DNA of 64,000 bases from G963704535 sp963704535 (GCA_963704535.1 OY969916.1:6634001-6698000), one strand, 5' to 3'; positions 1 to 10,169 are shown, counted from the stretch's first letter. Notes: generated by a model not told the origin, from the sequence alone. Program-made: numbers and translations.

Positions 1-919
1 AGCCAGATCGCCACGCGCGCCTTGACAATCGAGACGATGTTATACAGGCATATAGGAGCCGGCGGCAAAGGCGCTCAGTCCGGCGATCACATACAGGCCG
101 CTCCCGGTGGCCACATACAGCATCGCCAGGAAGACACTGAACAACATCAGCCCGGCCCCCAGATCGCGCTGGAAGATAATCAACCCCATCGCGATGCCCC
201 ACATGCCGACCAACGGCACCAGATAAGGCAGCGGCGGCAGAGTCAGCGGGCCAAGCTGGTAGCCGCGCGAGACGACCTCACGGTGCTCATCCAGGTATGA
301 GGCCAGGAAGATGACCAGGATGATCTTCAGCAGCTCGGAGGGCTGGAAATAGAAACAGCCCCAGGTTGAACCATGCCTCGACGCCGCTCTGGTTCGGATC
401 GGTGCCGAACACGAATGTCGCGATGATCAGCCCAAGCCCTAGCACCAGCCAGACGTACCTATGGTGATCGAGCCAGACCATCAGCGAGGTGCGTAGGTAG
501 CGCCGGAACAGATCGTCCCAGGGCACAAACAGCACCCCCGCCAGCATGACCACGCCGAGTGTCACCCACAGCGACTGTTTAGCGTCGATGCCGGTATAGG
601 CCTCGGGATAGTCGGCGGCCAGGCCAGGCTCCAGACGCGCGGTTAGCAGCAGCCCCAGCCCGGCCAACAGCGCCACGAGCGGCAGCAGAATCTGGTCGGC
701 GCGCGGCGCACGCAGCCCCATGCCGACCGAGATGCCGAGAAACAGCAGAAACGGCAAAACCGACGGCCACAGAATATCGGCCACGCCACGTACGGTCGGA
801 ATGAACTGCTCGGCCCTAGTCGCCGCGACGACCAGCAGGTAGCCGGCGGCGAAGAAGAACAGCACCGTCACCAGGAGCTGGATCTCGACGCTGCGGAGAT
901 TGCGTGGGTAGCGAAGCAT
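1..919 (-). CDS. FtsW/RodA/SpoVE-family SEDS protein, frameshifted and cut by the window edge
   Basis: This encodes a polytopic membrane protein of the SEDS family, the lipid II-using glycan polymerases of division or elongation. The start at 919 gives about five hydrophobic segments. The family-typical segment FNLGLF-YFQPSELLKIILV is split by a frameshift near 351-356, where one base in an AAA run (plus strand) appears extra. The protein then continues through SYLDEHREVVSRG and FQRDLGAGLM, and a second one-base shift near 40-50 precedes KARVAIWL, a conserved SEDS motif. The 3' end lies beyond the window. FtsW and RodA cannot be told apart from this part. Two indels in an essential gene suggest sequence error. 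Confidence 0.85.
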
Positions 920-948
920 ACGCTTGTCCGTTGTCCGTTGCCAGATCC

Positions 949-1217
949 AAAAGGGGAGTTTGAGGGGGACTGCCCCTCAAGAACCTCTTTCCACGACTTT
1001 TGAAAAGGGGGAGTTTGAGGGGACTGCCCCTCAAGAACCTCTTTCCACGACTTTTGAAAAGGGGAGTTTGAGGGGGCAGCCCCTCAAGAACCTCTTTCCA
1101 CGACTTTTGAAAGGGGGAGTTTGAGGGGGCAGCCCCCTCAAGAACCTCTTTCCACGACTTTTGAAAAGGGGGAGTTTGAGGGGGCAGCCCCCTCAAGAAC
1201 CTCTTTCCACCACCTTT
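949..1217. repeat. Tandem array of five ~54-bp units of the family 1 repeat core
   Basis: Five near-identical head-to-tail units fill the gap between ychF and the SEDS gene. Each unit has a purine run (AAAAGGGGGAG), a small palindrome of the form TTGAGGGG-CAGCCCCTCAA, and CTCTTTCCACGACTTTTG. The first units carry GACTGCCCC and the last two GCAGCCCCC. The core is the same as the interior of single family 1 elements elsewhere in the window, but here it is amplified without clear terminal inverted repeats. Apparent open frames across the array are a by-product of the periodicity. Confidence 0.9.
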
Positions 1218-1219
1218 GA

Positions 1220-2303
1220 TCAAATATTGAAAAGGAAATGACACACATCGCCATCCTTGACGATGTACTGTTTGCCCTCCAGCCGCACCGTGCCGACCTT
1301 CTTGGCCTCGCTCATGCCCCCGGCCTTGATCAGATCATCATAGGCGACGACCTCGGCACGGATGAAGCCGCGCTGGATGTCGGTGTGGATCGTGCCGGCC
1401 GCCTCGACCGCCGGGGTCTCGCGACGAATCGTCCAGGCGCGCACCTCGTCGGGGCCGGTGGTCAGGAAGCTTATCAGCCCCAGCAGCCCGTACGAGGAGC
1501 CAATCACCCGATCGCGCGCGGCCTCGGAGATGCCCAGATCCTCCATAAAAACGAGCGCATCCTCGTCGTCAAGCTGCGCCAGCTCGGCCTCGACCTTACC
1601 GCACAGAGCGACCACGTCGCTGCGGCGGTGCTGGTAGGTAAAGCCGGGCGGGTCCTTGAGCTGATCCTCGCCGATGTTGACGACCAGCAGCAGCGGCTTG
1701 GCCGTCAGGAACTGGTAGCCGCGCAGCAGCCGCTCCTCCTCGTCGCTCAGGTCGATATCCCGGATCGGGGTGCCGGCCTCAAGCGAGCTTTGCAGCCGCA
1801 GTAGGGCGTCGCGCTCCAGCATACGCAGCTCGCGGTCCTTAGAGGCCATCTTGCTGATCTCGGCATTGAGCTTCACCAGCCGGCGCTCGATGATGCCCAG
1901 GTCGGAGAAGGCCAGCTCCAGATCAACCTCCTCAACGTCACGCGCAAGGCTGACTGAACCTTCCGGGTGTGGGATGGCGTCGTCCGTGAAGGCGCGCGCG
2001 ACATGGAGCAGCGCGTCGGCGCCGCCGATGTAGTTGAGCAGCACCGGTGGCAGCCCGCCGCTCTGCCGAGCGCCGCTGCTCATCCCGCCCGACATCGACA
2101 TACTGTACGTCGGCGGGTGTTACCTTCTTCGGGTTGAACATGCGCGCCAGCACTGCCAGCCGCGGATCGGGCACTTTGACCGTCGCGATATTCGGCTCCA
2201 GTTGGCCGGATGCGTAGGTGGTGGTCTCAGCCGTGCCACGGGTCAGCGCATTGAACACCGTGGTCTTCCCGCTATTCGCCAGCCCAATAATTGCTATCTT
2301 CAT
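1220..2303 (-). CDS. ychF: YchF/OLA1-type translation-associated ATPase, one frameshift
   Basis: This is the ribosome-associated P-loop ATPase YchF. The N-terminus MKIAIIGLANSGKTTVFNAL has the NKxxG-type P-loop context, and the C-terminus ends in the TGS-domain signature GKQYIVKDGDVCHF, so the protein is about 361 residues as expected. A single extra G in the GGG near 2085-2091 breaks the frame between VQYVDVG and GMSSGARQSGG; removing it restores a continuous YchF sequence. The start at 2303 is chosen because the family begins exactly at MKI. The rest is well conserved, so the break is probably a sequence error. Confidence 0.9.
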
Positions 2304-2503
2304 GCATATCCTCAATCGGCATACATGGCCCGGCACCAGGCCAGGAGGCAGTATAGCGCGCCGCAGCTATTCGTGCAACTCTACGAAAAGATCTCGCGGC
2401 CGGGCCGGCGCGACAATTTGGCTGTTCCTGGTGTTTGAATTTCTGGTACACTTGCGTGGCCCAAAGCTGCTGCATGCTCTCGGTTGTGTTTCAGGAGGTC
2501 GCC

Positions 2504-3013
2504 ATGTTCAAATCGCTGCGTAGCCCGGAGGAGCTGCGCGACCTGGCGGCCGCGCGTGGGCTCGCGGCCACGCTGCACCCCGCCGCCCACCCGATGCCGA
2601 CGGTCGAGGATGCCGCCGCCGCGATGGGCGTGCCGGTCGCCGCGATGACCAAGAACATCGTCTTTCTGGTCGGCGGCGAGCCGGTCCTGGCGATCGCCGC
2701 TGGCCGCGCACGGATCGACGACCGCGCGCTCGCGCGGCACTTTGGGGTCGGGCGCAGCAAGGTCAGCCTGGCCTCGGCCGAGCGCGCGTACGCGATCACC
2801 GGGTTTGTCGTCGGCTGCATGCCTTCGTTTGGCCACAAGACTGCGCTGCCGACGCTGATCGACACGACCGTACCACGGCTCGACCGGGTGTACGGTGGCA
2901 CCGGCGATCCCAGCGTGTTGATCGCGCTGCCGACTGCCGATCTGATCGCGCTCACCGGCGGGCTGGTCATACCCCTGGTTCGCCCCACTACCCTCACACT
3001 CGATAATGAATAA
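2504..3013 (+). CDS. YbaK/ProX-family aminoacyl-tRNA deacylase
   Basis: A 169-residue single-domain protein of the YbaK/EbsC/ProX editing-deacylase superfamily, which hydrolyses mischarged aminoacyl-tRNA (often Cys- or Ala-tRNA-Pro) in trans. The order of conserved segments fits: AAMGVPVAAMTKNIVFLV early, a central lysine region (GRSKVSLAS), then GFVVGCMPSFGHK and YGGTGDPSVLIALPTADLIAL near the end. The ATG at 2504 has an AGGAGG ribosome-binding site at 2493-2498. It points away from ychF and stands alone. The exact substrate tRNA cannot be told from sequence. Confidence 0.85.
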   Translation: MFKSLRSPEELRDLAAARGLAATLHPAAHPMPTVEDAAAAMGVPVAAMTKNIVFLVGGEPVLAIAAGRARIDDRALARHFGVGRSKVSLASAERAYAITGFVVGCMPSFGHKTALPTLIDTTVPRLDRVYGGTGDPSVLIALPTADLIALTGGLVIPLVRPTTLTLDNE

Positions 3014-3382
3014 ATCCTCACCTCTATCGGGTGTCCTCTCACCTAACTGTTATATAGAGATTAAGCAATCGTGCTATCATCACTGTCTAACAACCTCAAA
3101 TAAAGTCAATATCGACCGGCAAGCGTGTGAAACTGTTTAAAAAGGGCCACGTGTCACGCGCAACCCTTAGTGGAACGGGGTCTTGGGGTAGCTTCTTCAA
3201 GCTTCCCCTTTCGTGCTAACTTGCGTTCTAGTGGAGGAGATGAACGTGGGAGAAAATAAGACTGTAGAGGGCGGCCCTTCCACACCTCCCCATCCCAAGA
3301 TGCCACATGTACACGCAACTTGGTATCAGACAGTTTCAATCGTGGGTAGAATCTCGCTACTCGATGCAGAGGAAGGTATCCT
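3014..3382. other. Intergenic region with one copy of a third dispersed repeat
   Basis: No gene is supported here. The segment from about 3221 to 3313 matches 58948-59053 in order and wording: CTTGCGTT, then GTGGGAGAAAA, then GAGGGCGGCC followed by TTCCACACC, and finally AAGATGCCAC. The rest shows only scattered short AT-rich words and no confident promoter. Confidence 0.6.
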
Positions 3383-3907
3383 GTGAACGTTGTCACGCTG
3401 CCACAGCCGCACAAAGTGATCGAGCACCCGCTCCTGGTGATCGAGCGCATCCTGCGCGACCGCGAAGGACTTTGGAAGCAAATCATGATCGAGGATCGCC
3501 TGGGCGAGCTGATTAGGCAGATGGTCGCAAGTTCGACGATCGCGCTGGCCTGCTACGGCCTGGTCCTGGGGTTCTCGAACGGTCCGCTCCAGGCGCTCTC
3601 CTCGGCGATCAAGCTGCCGATCCTGTTCCTGCTGACGCTGCTGATCTGCCTCCCCACGCTTTATCTATTCAACCTGGTCTTCGGCGCCCGGCTGTTGGTG
3701 CGGCAGGCGATGGCGCTGGTCGAGCAGCCCGTCAACATGTCGCTGCTGTACATCTGGCTCATGCTCTATGGGTTTGTAGGGACCCAGCTCGGCTGGACGC
3801 TGCGGCCCTTTTTCGGCAGCCCCAACAAGCCTTTCGAGCTCTTCCGCTCGCTCGATGGCAATTTCTATATGAATATCGTGGACACCTTTACGAAGCTGCT
3901 GTCTTGA
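3383..3907 (+). CDS. Conserved polytopic membrane protein, function unknown
   Basis: A 174-residue protein with a soluble N-terminus (HPLLVIERILRDREGLWKQI), two strong hydrophobic segments (about residues 52-70 and 76-98) and one or two more near 118-140, ending with TLRPFFGSPNKPFELFRSLDGNFY. The C-terminal TLRPFFG-FELFR pattern is recalled from membrane proteins of photosynthetic and related Chloroflexota, but no function is known to me. The loop between FGARLLVRQAMALV and VNMSLLYIWLML looks short, so an internal deletion is possible. Translation probably starts at GTG 3383 behind GGAAGG. It probably forms an operon with the gene 29 bp downstream. Confidence 0.65.
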   Translation: MNVVTLPQPHKVIEHPLLVIERILRDREGLWKQIMIEDRLGELIRQMVASSTIALACYGLVLGFSNGPLQALSSAIKLPILFLLTLLICLPTLYLFNLVFGARLLVRQAMALVEQPVNMSLLYIWLMLYGFVGTQLGWTLRPFFGSPNKPFELFRSLDGNFYMNIVDTFTKLLS

Positions 3908-3936
3908 TGAGATTGTCGAAACCGTGAGGAGGCTAT

Positions 3937-4473
3937 ATGGAGCGCGATCCAATTTTGACGCTGCTGGGGCTCGGCGTGGTGCTGGCGTTTGCCGTGGGCG
4001 CGGTAGTACTGTTGCTGCGGGTGAGCGGTCGCGCCGTCACCCAGCGCGGCGGCTTCGTCCAGGGCTACCCGCCCAGCCAGTACCCGGCGCAGGCGCTCGT
4101 TCGCACTGGCCCGTTGGCCGCGCTGGTAGCGACACAAGCGCGGCTGCTGTCGCTCTACGAACATGTGCCGCCCCACAGCGAGCTGGCGGTGTGGCTGCGC
4201 CCGTTTCTGGTCGAGCTGCGCGCGATCATGGACACGGCCTACCGCGTGACGGTGATCACGCAGATCTACGACCGGCCCGCGCCGCTCGATCGGCTGGTGG
4301 CCGAGGTGCAGCAGATCGAGTCCCAGCTTGCCGATCACGCGGTGCAGCAGTTGCTGGCGCGCGACGGCGATGCCCAGCAGGAACTGCTCGACGGGCGGAT
4401 GGAGACGCTGCGGCTGTGCGTGCGTGAGCTGGCAAGCGTCACGGAGATGCAGCTACCCGCGCTATCAAGTTAG
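3937..4473 (+). CDS. Single-pass membrane-anchored hypothetical protein
   Basis: A 178-residue protein with one N-terminal transmembrane segment (about residues 8-28, ILTLLGLGVVLAFAVGAVVL) and a mostly helical soluble remainder containing QIESQLADHAVQQLLARDGDAQQELLDGRMETLRLCVRELA. I do not recognise a domain. A GAGGAG ribosome-binding site precedes the ATG, and the upstream membrane protein ends 29 bp away on the same strand, so the two are likely co-transcribed. A long perfect hairpin follows the stop. Confidence 0.7.
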   Translation: MERDPILTLLGLGVVLAFAVGAVVLLLRVSGRAVTQRGGFVQGYPPSQYPAQALVRTGPLAALVATQARLLSLYEHVPPHSELAVWLRPFLVELRAIMDTAYRVTVITQIYDRPAPLDRLVAEVQQIESQLADHAVQQLLARDGDAQQELLDGRMETLRLCVRELASVTEMQLPALSS

Positions 4474-4486
4474 GGCATGGTCAGTA

Positions 4487-4535
4487 GTCAGTGGTCAGGA
4501 GTCAGTTGCGCCGCAACTGACTCCTGACCACTGAC
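4487..4535. terminator. Perfect 24-bp inverted repeat between convergent genes
   Basis: Left arm 4487-4510 begins GTCAGTGGTCAGGAGTCAG. The right arm 4512-4535 is its exact complement, with one central base. The arm is made of repeated GTCAG-like words. It lies between two convergent genes, so a bidirectional terminator is likely, although no U-tract follows. It belongs to the iterated-phrase hairpins seen at many gene ends in this window. Confidence 0.7.
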
Positions 4536-4543
4536 AGGGACAT

Positions 4544-5506
4544 TTAGGACAGCTTGCCGAATAGCACCGGGTCGATGTTCCCCCCGCTCACGATCACCCC
4601 GACGCGCCGGGCGTCGCCCGGCAGCCGGCCCGCCAGCAGTGCCGCCAGTGGCACCGCGCCGGATGGCTCGATCACCAGCTTGAGCCGCAGCAGCGCGAAG
4701 TGTAACCCCTCCAACGTCTCCTCGTCGGTGACGGTCAGGATATCCGCCACGTGGCGCTGAATCACTGGGAAGGTCAGTGCGCCCGGCGTTGTCACTCGCA
4801 GCCCATCGGCGATCGTGCGCGGCGGCTCGATGCTGACCCGCTCGCCGGACCGCAGCGAGCGCCGCGTGTCGTCGGCGTCGGCGGGCTCGACGCCAATCAC
4901 GCGCGCCTGCGGGCGCAGGCCATGGATCGCGATGGCGCTCCCGGCGATCAGCCCGCCGCCCCCGATCGGCACCAGCAGCGTGTCCAGGTCGGGAACCTGC
5001 TCCAGCAGCTCCAGCGCCGCCGTGCCGGCGCCGGCCATGATGTGTGGGTGGTCGTAGGGTGGCACCAGCGTCATGCCCCGCTCGGCGGCGATGCGCCGGG
5101 CGAATGCCTCGCGGTCGTCGGTGAGCCGGTCGTAGAAGATCACCTCGGCGTCGTAGCCGCGCGTGGCCGCGACCTTCACCGCCGGCGCGTCGCCGGGCAT
5201 GCAGATCACCGCCGGCGCGCCCAGCAGCCGCGCCGCCAGCGCGACCCCCTGTGCATGGTTGCCCGACGAGAAGGCCAGCACGCCGCGCCGCCGCTCGTCC
5301 TCCGAGAGCCGACTGATCGTGTTGTAGGCGCCGCGAAACTTGAACGCCCCGCCCCGCTGGAGGTTCTCGCACTTCAAGAACACCTGGCGCCCGGTGAGCG
5401 TGTCCAGCGTGCGCGAGGTTATCACAGGCGTGACATTCGCTATGCCCCACAGCCGCTCGTACGCTCCCCGTACATCCTCGAATGTCACAGAACAGTTCTC
5501 ACACAT
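4544..5506 (-). CDS. PLP-dependent threonine dehydratase / serine racemase-like enzyme
   Basis: A 320-residue fold-type II PLP enzyme of the threonine ammonia-lyase/serine racemase group. Lys56 in GGAFKFRGA is the expected Schiff-base lysine, SSGNHAQG is the substrate-binding loop, and GGGGL near residue 178 is the phosphate-binding glycine loop. There is no C-terminal ACT regulatory domain, so it resembles the catabolic or racemase-type enzymes rather than full-length biosynthetic IlvA. Substrate (threonine, serine or hydroxyaspartate) cannot be assigned. It stands alone and is convergent with the previous gene. Confidence 0.85.
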   Translation of the reverse strand: MCENCSVTFEDVRGAYERLWGIANVTPVITSRTLDTLTGRQVFLKCENLQRGGAFKFRGAYNTISRLSEDERRRGVLAFSSGNHAQGVALAARLLGAPAVICMPGDAPAVKVAATRGYDAEVIFYDRLTDDREAFARRIAAERGMTLVPPYDHPHIMAGAGTAALELLEQVPDLDTLLVPIGGGGLIAGSAIAIHGLRPQARVIGVEPADADDTRRSLRSGERVSIEPPRTIADGLRVTTPGALTFPVIQRHVADILTVTDEETLEGLHFALLRLKLVIEPSGAVPLAALLAGRLPGDARRVGVIVSGGNIDPVLFGKLS

Positions 5507-5532
5507 ATCTGATGATTCCTTGTAGGCAATCT

Positions 5533-5577
5533 CAAAGGGGAGTTTGAGGGAAGCCCCTCAAGAACCCCTTTTCCAGC
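5533..5577. repeat. Family 1 repeat remnant
   Basis: This short copy carries CAAAGGGGAGTTTGAGGG, then AAGCCCCTCAAGAACCCC and TTTTCCAGCAACGG. The internal palindrome is shortened and the terminal inverted repeats are lost. It lies just upstream of the threonine-dehydratase-like gene. Confidence 0.7.
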
Positions 5578-6096
5578 AACGGAACTCATTGGAACGCAAC
5601 TTGCTCTACGTAATAGTTACGTGCCATCATAGATTACGTAGTGCCATAGTACCGTAATTCCTCCGACAACTCGCAGTAACTGGCGCTGTATACTGCTTGC
5701 CTACAGGAGCGGTGACGGCCTATTCTACCAGCTTTTCCCCTCTTGAGCGTTGCAGGGGGGCTTGCGCTTTGTGGTATACTGGTTATTACCGCTTTTACAA
5801 CCTGTGATTCATGAGGCTTTGAGCCCTGGCTGGATTGCTCTCCAGAGCAGCACGAACCTCGCATAGTCGCCTGATTTCAGTACGACAACACCGCCTTGAC
5901 TGGCGGTGTCTTGTCCTAACCGCTCGTTTTGGACACACTAATGTAGTAGGTCATCCAAGCGTGATGGCAAGTAAATCGGTAGGGTGGTGGTGCCGCGCCT
6001 GTGGGCTACCGAGAGCTTCGCTCTCCGCAATAAATGCACGAGTATGCGTAGTTTATCGATCCCACCAGAGGACGGACGCTAGCCTTCTATAGCACA
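5578..6096 (+). promoter_or_regulatory. Probable promoter and structured leader of the surface locus
   Basis: About 520 bases carry no convincing gene. A TATACT at 5772-5777 with an upstream TG is an extended -10 candidate; TTGCAG 19 bp upstream is a weak -35. Three stem-loops follow: ACACCGCC/GGCGGTGT at 5888-5909, TCGGTAG/CTACCGA at 5976-6012 enclosing a G-rich loop, and GAGAGC/GCTCTC at 6011-6025, which overlaps the second stem by two bases so the two may compete. No known riboswitch consensus was recognised. Confidence 0.4.
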
Positions 6097-9000
6097 ATGA
6101 GGACGCCTATGACTCGTCACACCACTCGCCTGCCCCAGATCGTCGCGCTGATCGGTTTCGTCGGCGCGCTCGTCGGCCTGGTCTTGAATGGCTACGCATT
6201 CAGACCATCCCCCGCGCCCGTGGTCAGCTCCCAGGATGGCCCAAGCACGCTGACCGACGCCCTGGGTCGTTTCCGCTTCGACGGTCTCCGCAGCAGTTCG
6301 CATGTGCTGCGCCTAGATGTGGGCACCCTACCATCAGGCGTCCAGGTGGCCTCCCAGCTGGCGGCGCTGACGCTATCGCCCGGCGTGACGCAGGCGCTGG
6401 CCGTCGCTCCCGACGTGACGCTGCTCGCCACCTACCATGACGACGGCACCACGCTCACTGGCGCGCTGTTCCGCGACCATGACGGCGATCAGCGCCAGGG
6501 GTCGGACGAGCCGGGGCTGCCCGGCGTGCGGGTCATCGACCCAGATGTCTACCAATATTTTGTCCCCTTCAACGATGACAACCTGTACCGATCGTTCGCT
6601 GATGTGATCGATGCGTCCTGTCTGAATAGGCCAACGACATCCACGACGATCAACTCGACGATCTCGATGACCGCCAGCTCTCCCAATACCACTATCTACT
6701 ACGATCACTGGGAGGACGGCTATGATGCCGATCCGCTCAACCCGGCACTAGGCTCGACGACGGAGATCACCCCGGGCATGCAGGTAGGTCAGGTCCAGCT
6801 CTGGCCGGATTTGATCAACACCAGCAACCGAAAGCCACTGCAACACGATGGGCGCGACCGGATCACGGTGTTTGGCCAGCCGGCCTCGGCTATGCGTGCG
6901 GCCTGGATCGACCAGAACCCGGATACGCTGCTGGCCGGCGCGTGGGAGATGTCGCGGGTTTCCGATTGGGGGCGGCGCTACACCCTTCCGATCGGCGAGG
7001 ACCTTGGCGAGCTATCGGGTGGTGTGGCGCCGTTCCTCGACTTCGATTATGTCAGCCTTGAGATCATGGCCGCGTATAATAACACCGTCGTTCAGGTCGA
7101 TAAAAACGCCGACGGCGTGTTCGACCCACCCCAGACGATCAACGCCGGTGAGACGCTCTTCGTACGTGGTTCGTTCGGCCAGAATGGCGTCGTCATTCAC
7201 AGTGGGGCGACGATCAACGCGACCTTGCCGGTGCAGGTGCAGGTGCGCGCCGGCAGTTGCCGCAACAATCCATACTCCGGTCGCTCTTATACACTGGTGC
7301 CGGTCGAGCGCTGGTCGACTGACTATTGGAGTCCGGTCTCCACGTTTTTCCATGGTCAGGACAACTGCAATGTGGGCTATGAACCTGTTCCTCCAGCCTC
7401 CCAACCCCGGTCGGCCGATGTTGATGTCTATATCTTCAACCCGAACAACACGCCTCTGACAGTCAATTTTGAGGATGCCAGCACATTGGGAGGACCTCCG
7501 GGGACATTGATCAGTCCAATACCACCGCGCTCAACCGGCAGCTATCTGAAGTCTACATCCCGGATTCGTGCGCTCGAACACGCAGGGCGTACATCTCACC
7601 GCAAACTTGCCGTTCTGGGCGGTAACGGCGGTTGAACTCGACCTCATACGGCCACAACGGCGCCGATTTCGACTGGAGCTACGCGCTGGTCCCCGGCGGG
7701 AGTCTGAGCGCTCGGGCGGTCGTCAGTTGGGCGCCTGGCTCGGACCCGAACGCCGCTCCGCCAAATCCGCCGGTCAACGGCAGTACAGTCTATGTGCAGG
7801 CGGTTGTGGACGGCACTATCATCACCGTTGATCTGGATGGCGATGGGAATAATGATCAGTTTGATACCGACGGCAACGTGGCAGTGAATACACCCAGTAA
7901 CTATGGCTACGACGAGGTGGGATCAAACAATAACTCGATCGTACTGAGTCGTGGCCAGATGGTCCGGATCGGCGATCCGAACGACCGCGACATGACCGGG
8001 GCGATCATCAGCTCGCAGGGCAACAATTTCCCGGTGGCGGCCGTCTTTGGCGAGGATGCCTGCGTCGCGCTGCGCACGAGCCCGTTCCTCGACCTTGGCT
8101 ACACGATCTTGCCGCTGCCGATTCCGGAGTTTACCAAGAACGCGAAGCTGCTGATCGACGCCGACCGATCGAGTGATGAGTCACCGGGCGATACATTGAG
8201 CTACACCGTGATGGCGCACAACAATGGCACTACCGCGATCGAGAACCCGGTGATCATCGACACGCTGCCCTATACCTACACCGACCTGGTCGTCAGCACC
8301 ATCCAGAGCACCCACCCGCTCTCGCTCCAATTGGTCAGCACCACCTTTGACGATGGGAGCAATACCTTCACGGCGCCGGAGAGCCCGCAGATCCAGGCGT
8401 TTAGAATCCAGTATGCGGGCAATCTCCAGCCGAACGAGACGATCATCGTATCGTTCCTGGCGCAGCTGAACGCGCAGATCCCGCCGGAGATTCGCTCAGT
8501 TACCAACTACGCCGTGCTGAAGAGCGATAATACGCCCGACAAAACTGCCCAGGTCACGACGCCGATCAACCAAGTCGATCTGCTGATCCACAAGACCGAT
8601 GGGCTTGACGTGGTCGAGGCGGGCGATCAAATCACGTATACGATCACCTACACCAACGCCGGCCCTGGCATCGCCTATAACGTGGCCATGACCGATACAC
8701 TGCCGCCGACGGCGCTCAACGTCAGTTCTCCAACTAAGCCGGGTGTGATCACGCCGACGATCGAGCCGGGCCGGATCATCTTCCAGATCGGCAAGTTGAA
8801 CGCCACTCAAGTCGCTTCGACGACCGTCTCCATGACACTGGGGCCAGGTACGCCGCCCGGCGGCCAGGTCATTAATGACGTCGCCATTACAACTACCAGC
8901 CACGAGCCCAACACCGGCAACAATAGGAGTAGGGATATCGACCGGGTGCCCGCGCTGGCGGTCGTGCTCTCGGAGCTGCGGGCCGAGCGTCTGCCGGGTG

Positions 9001-9302
9001 GAGTGCTGGTGCGCTGGGCCACGCTTGGCGAGCTGGATTGCTACGGGTTCCGGGTGTACCGCAGCCGCACGCCGAGCCGAGCGAACGCCACGCTTGCCAC
9101 CCTGGCGGTGATCCCCGGCCAGGGCCGCGGGCGATCCGGCGGCGCGGCCTACCGCTTCTTCGACGCCGGCGCGCCCGATGGCCCGCTGTACTACTGGCTG
9201 GAGGAGATCGACCTGAACGGGCTGAGCACATTCTATGGCCCCGCAACGCCTTCGCTCCAGGCGATACGGTTCACCTGGTTCTTGCCGGTGGTCAGCCGGT
9301 GA
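6097..9302 (+). CDS. Large secreted DUF11-repeat surface protein, two frameshifts
   Basis: About 1,068 residues in total, read through two one-base frameshifts near 7560 and 7632. The N-terminus has one hydrophobic export segment (IVALIGFVGALVGLVL). Then come an SdrD/Cna-B-like stretch (GALFRDHDGDQRQGSDEPGLPGVRV), a long beta-rich region, and at least two DUF11 modules (DTLSYTVMAHNNGTTAIENPVIIDTLP and ITYTITYTNAGPGIAYNVAMTDTLP). A fibronectin-like C-terminal module (ERLPGGVLVRWATLGELDCYGFRVYRS) ends in FLPVVSR. It is likely a cell-surface adhesin or envelope component. The start may be ATG 6109, which has AGGA just upstream. It heads a locus with an LPXTG stalk and a C25 protease. Confidence 0.75.
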
Positions 9303-9309
9303 AACTTGA

Positions 9310-9358
9310 CTGGTGTGGGCGGGAACGCTGGGCTTGAGCGATGCCCCGCCCACACCAG
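9310..9358. terminator. 14-bp inverted repeat after the DUF11 gene
   Basis: CTGGTGTGGGCGGG at 9310-9323 and CCCGCCCACACCAG at 9345-9358 are exact complements separated by 21 bases. The hairpin starts 8 bases after the stop codon. There is no U-tract, so it could be an intrinsic-like terminator, an mRNA stabiliser, or a member of the GC-rich repeat class. Confidence 0.6.
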
Positions 9359-9546
9359 CCAGGTCTGGACCGCGAGTTGTGTGGGGAGGGCCGGCGGCCC
9401 TGCCACAGTTTCCTCCGATGACCAATTGTGTGGTAGCATACGACCTGTCGTGGTACGCAACGTCGTGCGAATTACGTCGTTCACCTTTACGTGTCCGCAC
9501 GGGTCGGAATGGTCTCCTGGCGTTTTGAATTTGTGAGGAGCTGTCG

Positions 9547-10107
9547 ATGCCACGCCGTATGTACTGGTTGATCCTGGGGGCGCTGCTACTGGCCTATATG
9601 GCGATGGCGCCTGTCGTGAGCCATTCGGCCCCGCATGCCGTCATCACCCCTACCGGCACGCCGGCGACGCCCACGCCGGAGACGCCGACCGGCACGCCGG
9701 AGCCGCCAACGGTGACACCCACGAATGTGCCCCCGTCCTCGACTCCGACTAACGCGCCTTTCACGCCGACCTTCCCGCCCCCGCCCACCGATACGCCCCG
9801 GCCACCCGACCCCCCGGACGATACTGCGACTCCGACCGACCCATCGTCTCCAGGCTCGCCCATACCGACCGACCCATCGTCTCCAGGCTCGCCCATACCG
9901 ACAAATCCGTCGGCACCAGGCTCGCCCACGCCGACCGACACGCCGGCGCCAGGCCCGCCCTCGCCGACGCCCACGCCAGCCCCTGCGGTGCCGGTGAAGC
10001 TCCCGCGGACCGGCACGGGCGCGCCATCGTTCGCGCCGCTGGTGTTCCTCGCGGCGGCGTCGCTGATCGCCGGCCTGTGGCTGCACCTGCGCCGCACACG
10101 CCGCTAA
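9547..10107 (+). CDS. LPXTG-type Pro/Thr-rich surface stalk protein
   Basis: A 186-residue protein with an N-terminal signal segment (YWLILGALLLAYMAMAPVV), then about 110 residues of low-complexity Pro/Thr/Ser with repeated DPSSPGSPIPT units. It ends with LPRTGTG, a hydrophobic segment (FAPLVFLAAASLIAGLWL) and the tail RRTRR. That order matches a sortase cell-wall sorting signal. The ATG follows GAGGAG. No sortase gene is present in the window. The repetitive stalk suggests it spaces something from the surface. The stop codon TAA coincides with the left flank of a family 1 element. Confidence 0.75.
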   Translation: MPRRMYWLILGALLLAYMAMAPVVSHSAPHAVITPTGTPATPTPETPTGTPEPPTVTPTNVPPSSTPTNAPFTPTFPPPPTDTPRPPDPPDDTATPTDPSSPGSPIPTDPSSPGSPIPTNPSAPGSPTPTDTPAPGPPSPTPTPAPAVPVKLPRTGTGAPSFAPLVFLAAASLIAGLWLHLRRTRR

Positions 10108-10154
10108 GAGACTGTTTGAAAGGGGGAGTTTGAGGGTGCTCCCCCAGTCTCTGA
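10105..10154. mobile_element. Family 1 MITE (44 bp) abutting the stop codon of the stalk gene
   Basis: The element runs 10108-10151, from GAGACTGTTTGAAAGGGGGAG to CAGTCTC. The left flank is TAA at 10105-10107, which is the stop codon of the LPXTG gene. The right flank is TGA at 10152-10154. Both flanks have TNA form, the 3-bp target type of IS5-like elements. This copy is the shortest and lacks most of the interior. Confidence 0.7.
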
Positions 10155-10169
10155 CACCTGGAGCTGCCC

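Noticed and set aside
949..1217. CRISPR-like array of ~54-bp units
   Set aside because: The units are directly contiguous and nearly identical over their whole length, with no unique spacers, and no cas genes are present.
816..1244. Open frames of repeated KEVLEG/SFSKSW-like peptides across 816-1244
   Set aside because: They only read the 54-bp repeat array, whose unit length is a multiple of three, and have no ribosome-binding site.
5970..6030. Cyclic-di-GMP or cobalamin riboswitch in the surface-locus leader
   Set aside because: G-rich loops and stems are present, but the conserved consensus bases of these RNA classes were not found.
5835..6092. 85-codon frame in the leader of the surface locus
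   Set aside because: It has no ribosome-binding site, is rich in Arg/Ser/Cys as shadows often are, and overlaps the structured stems.
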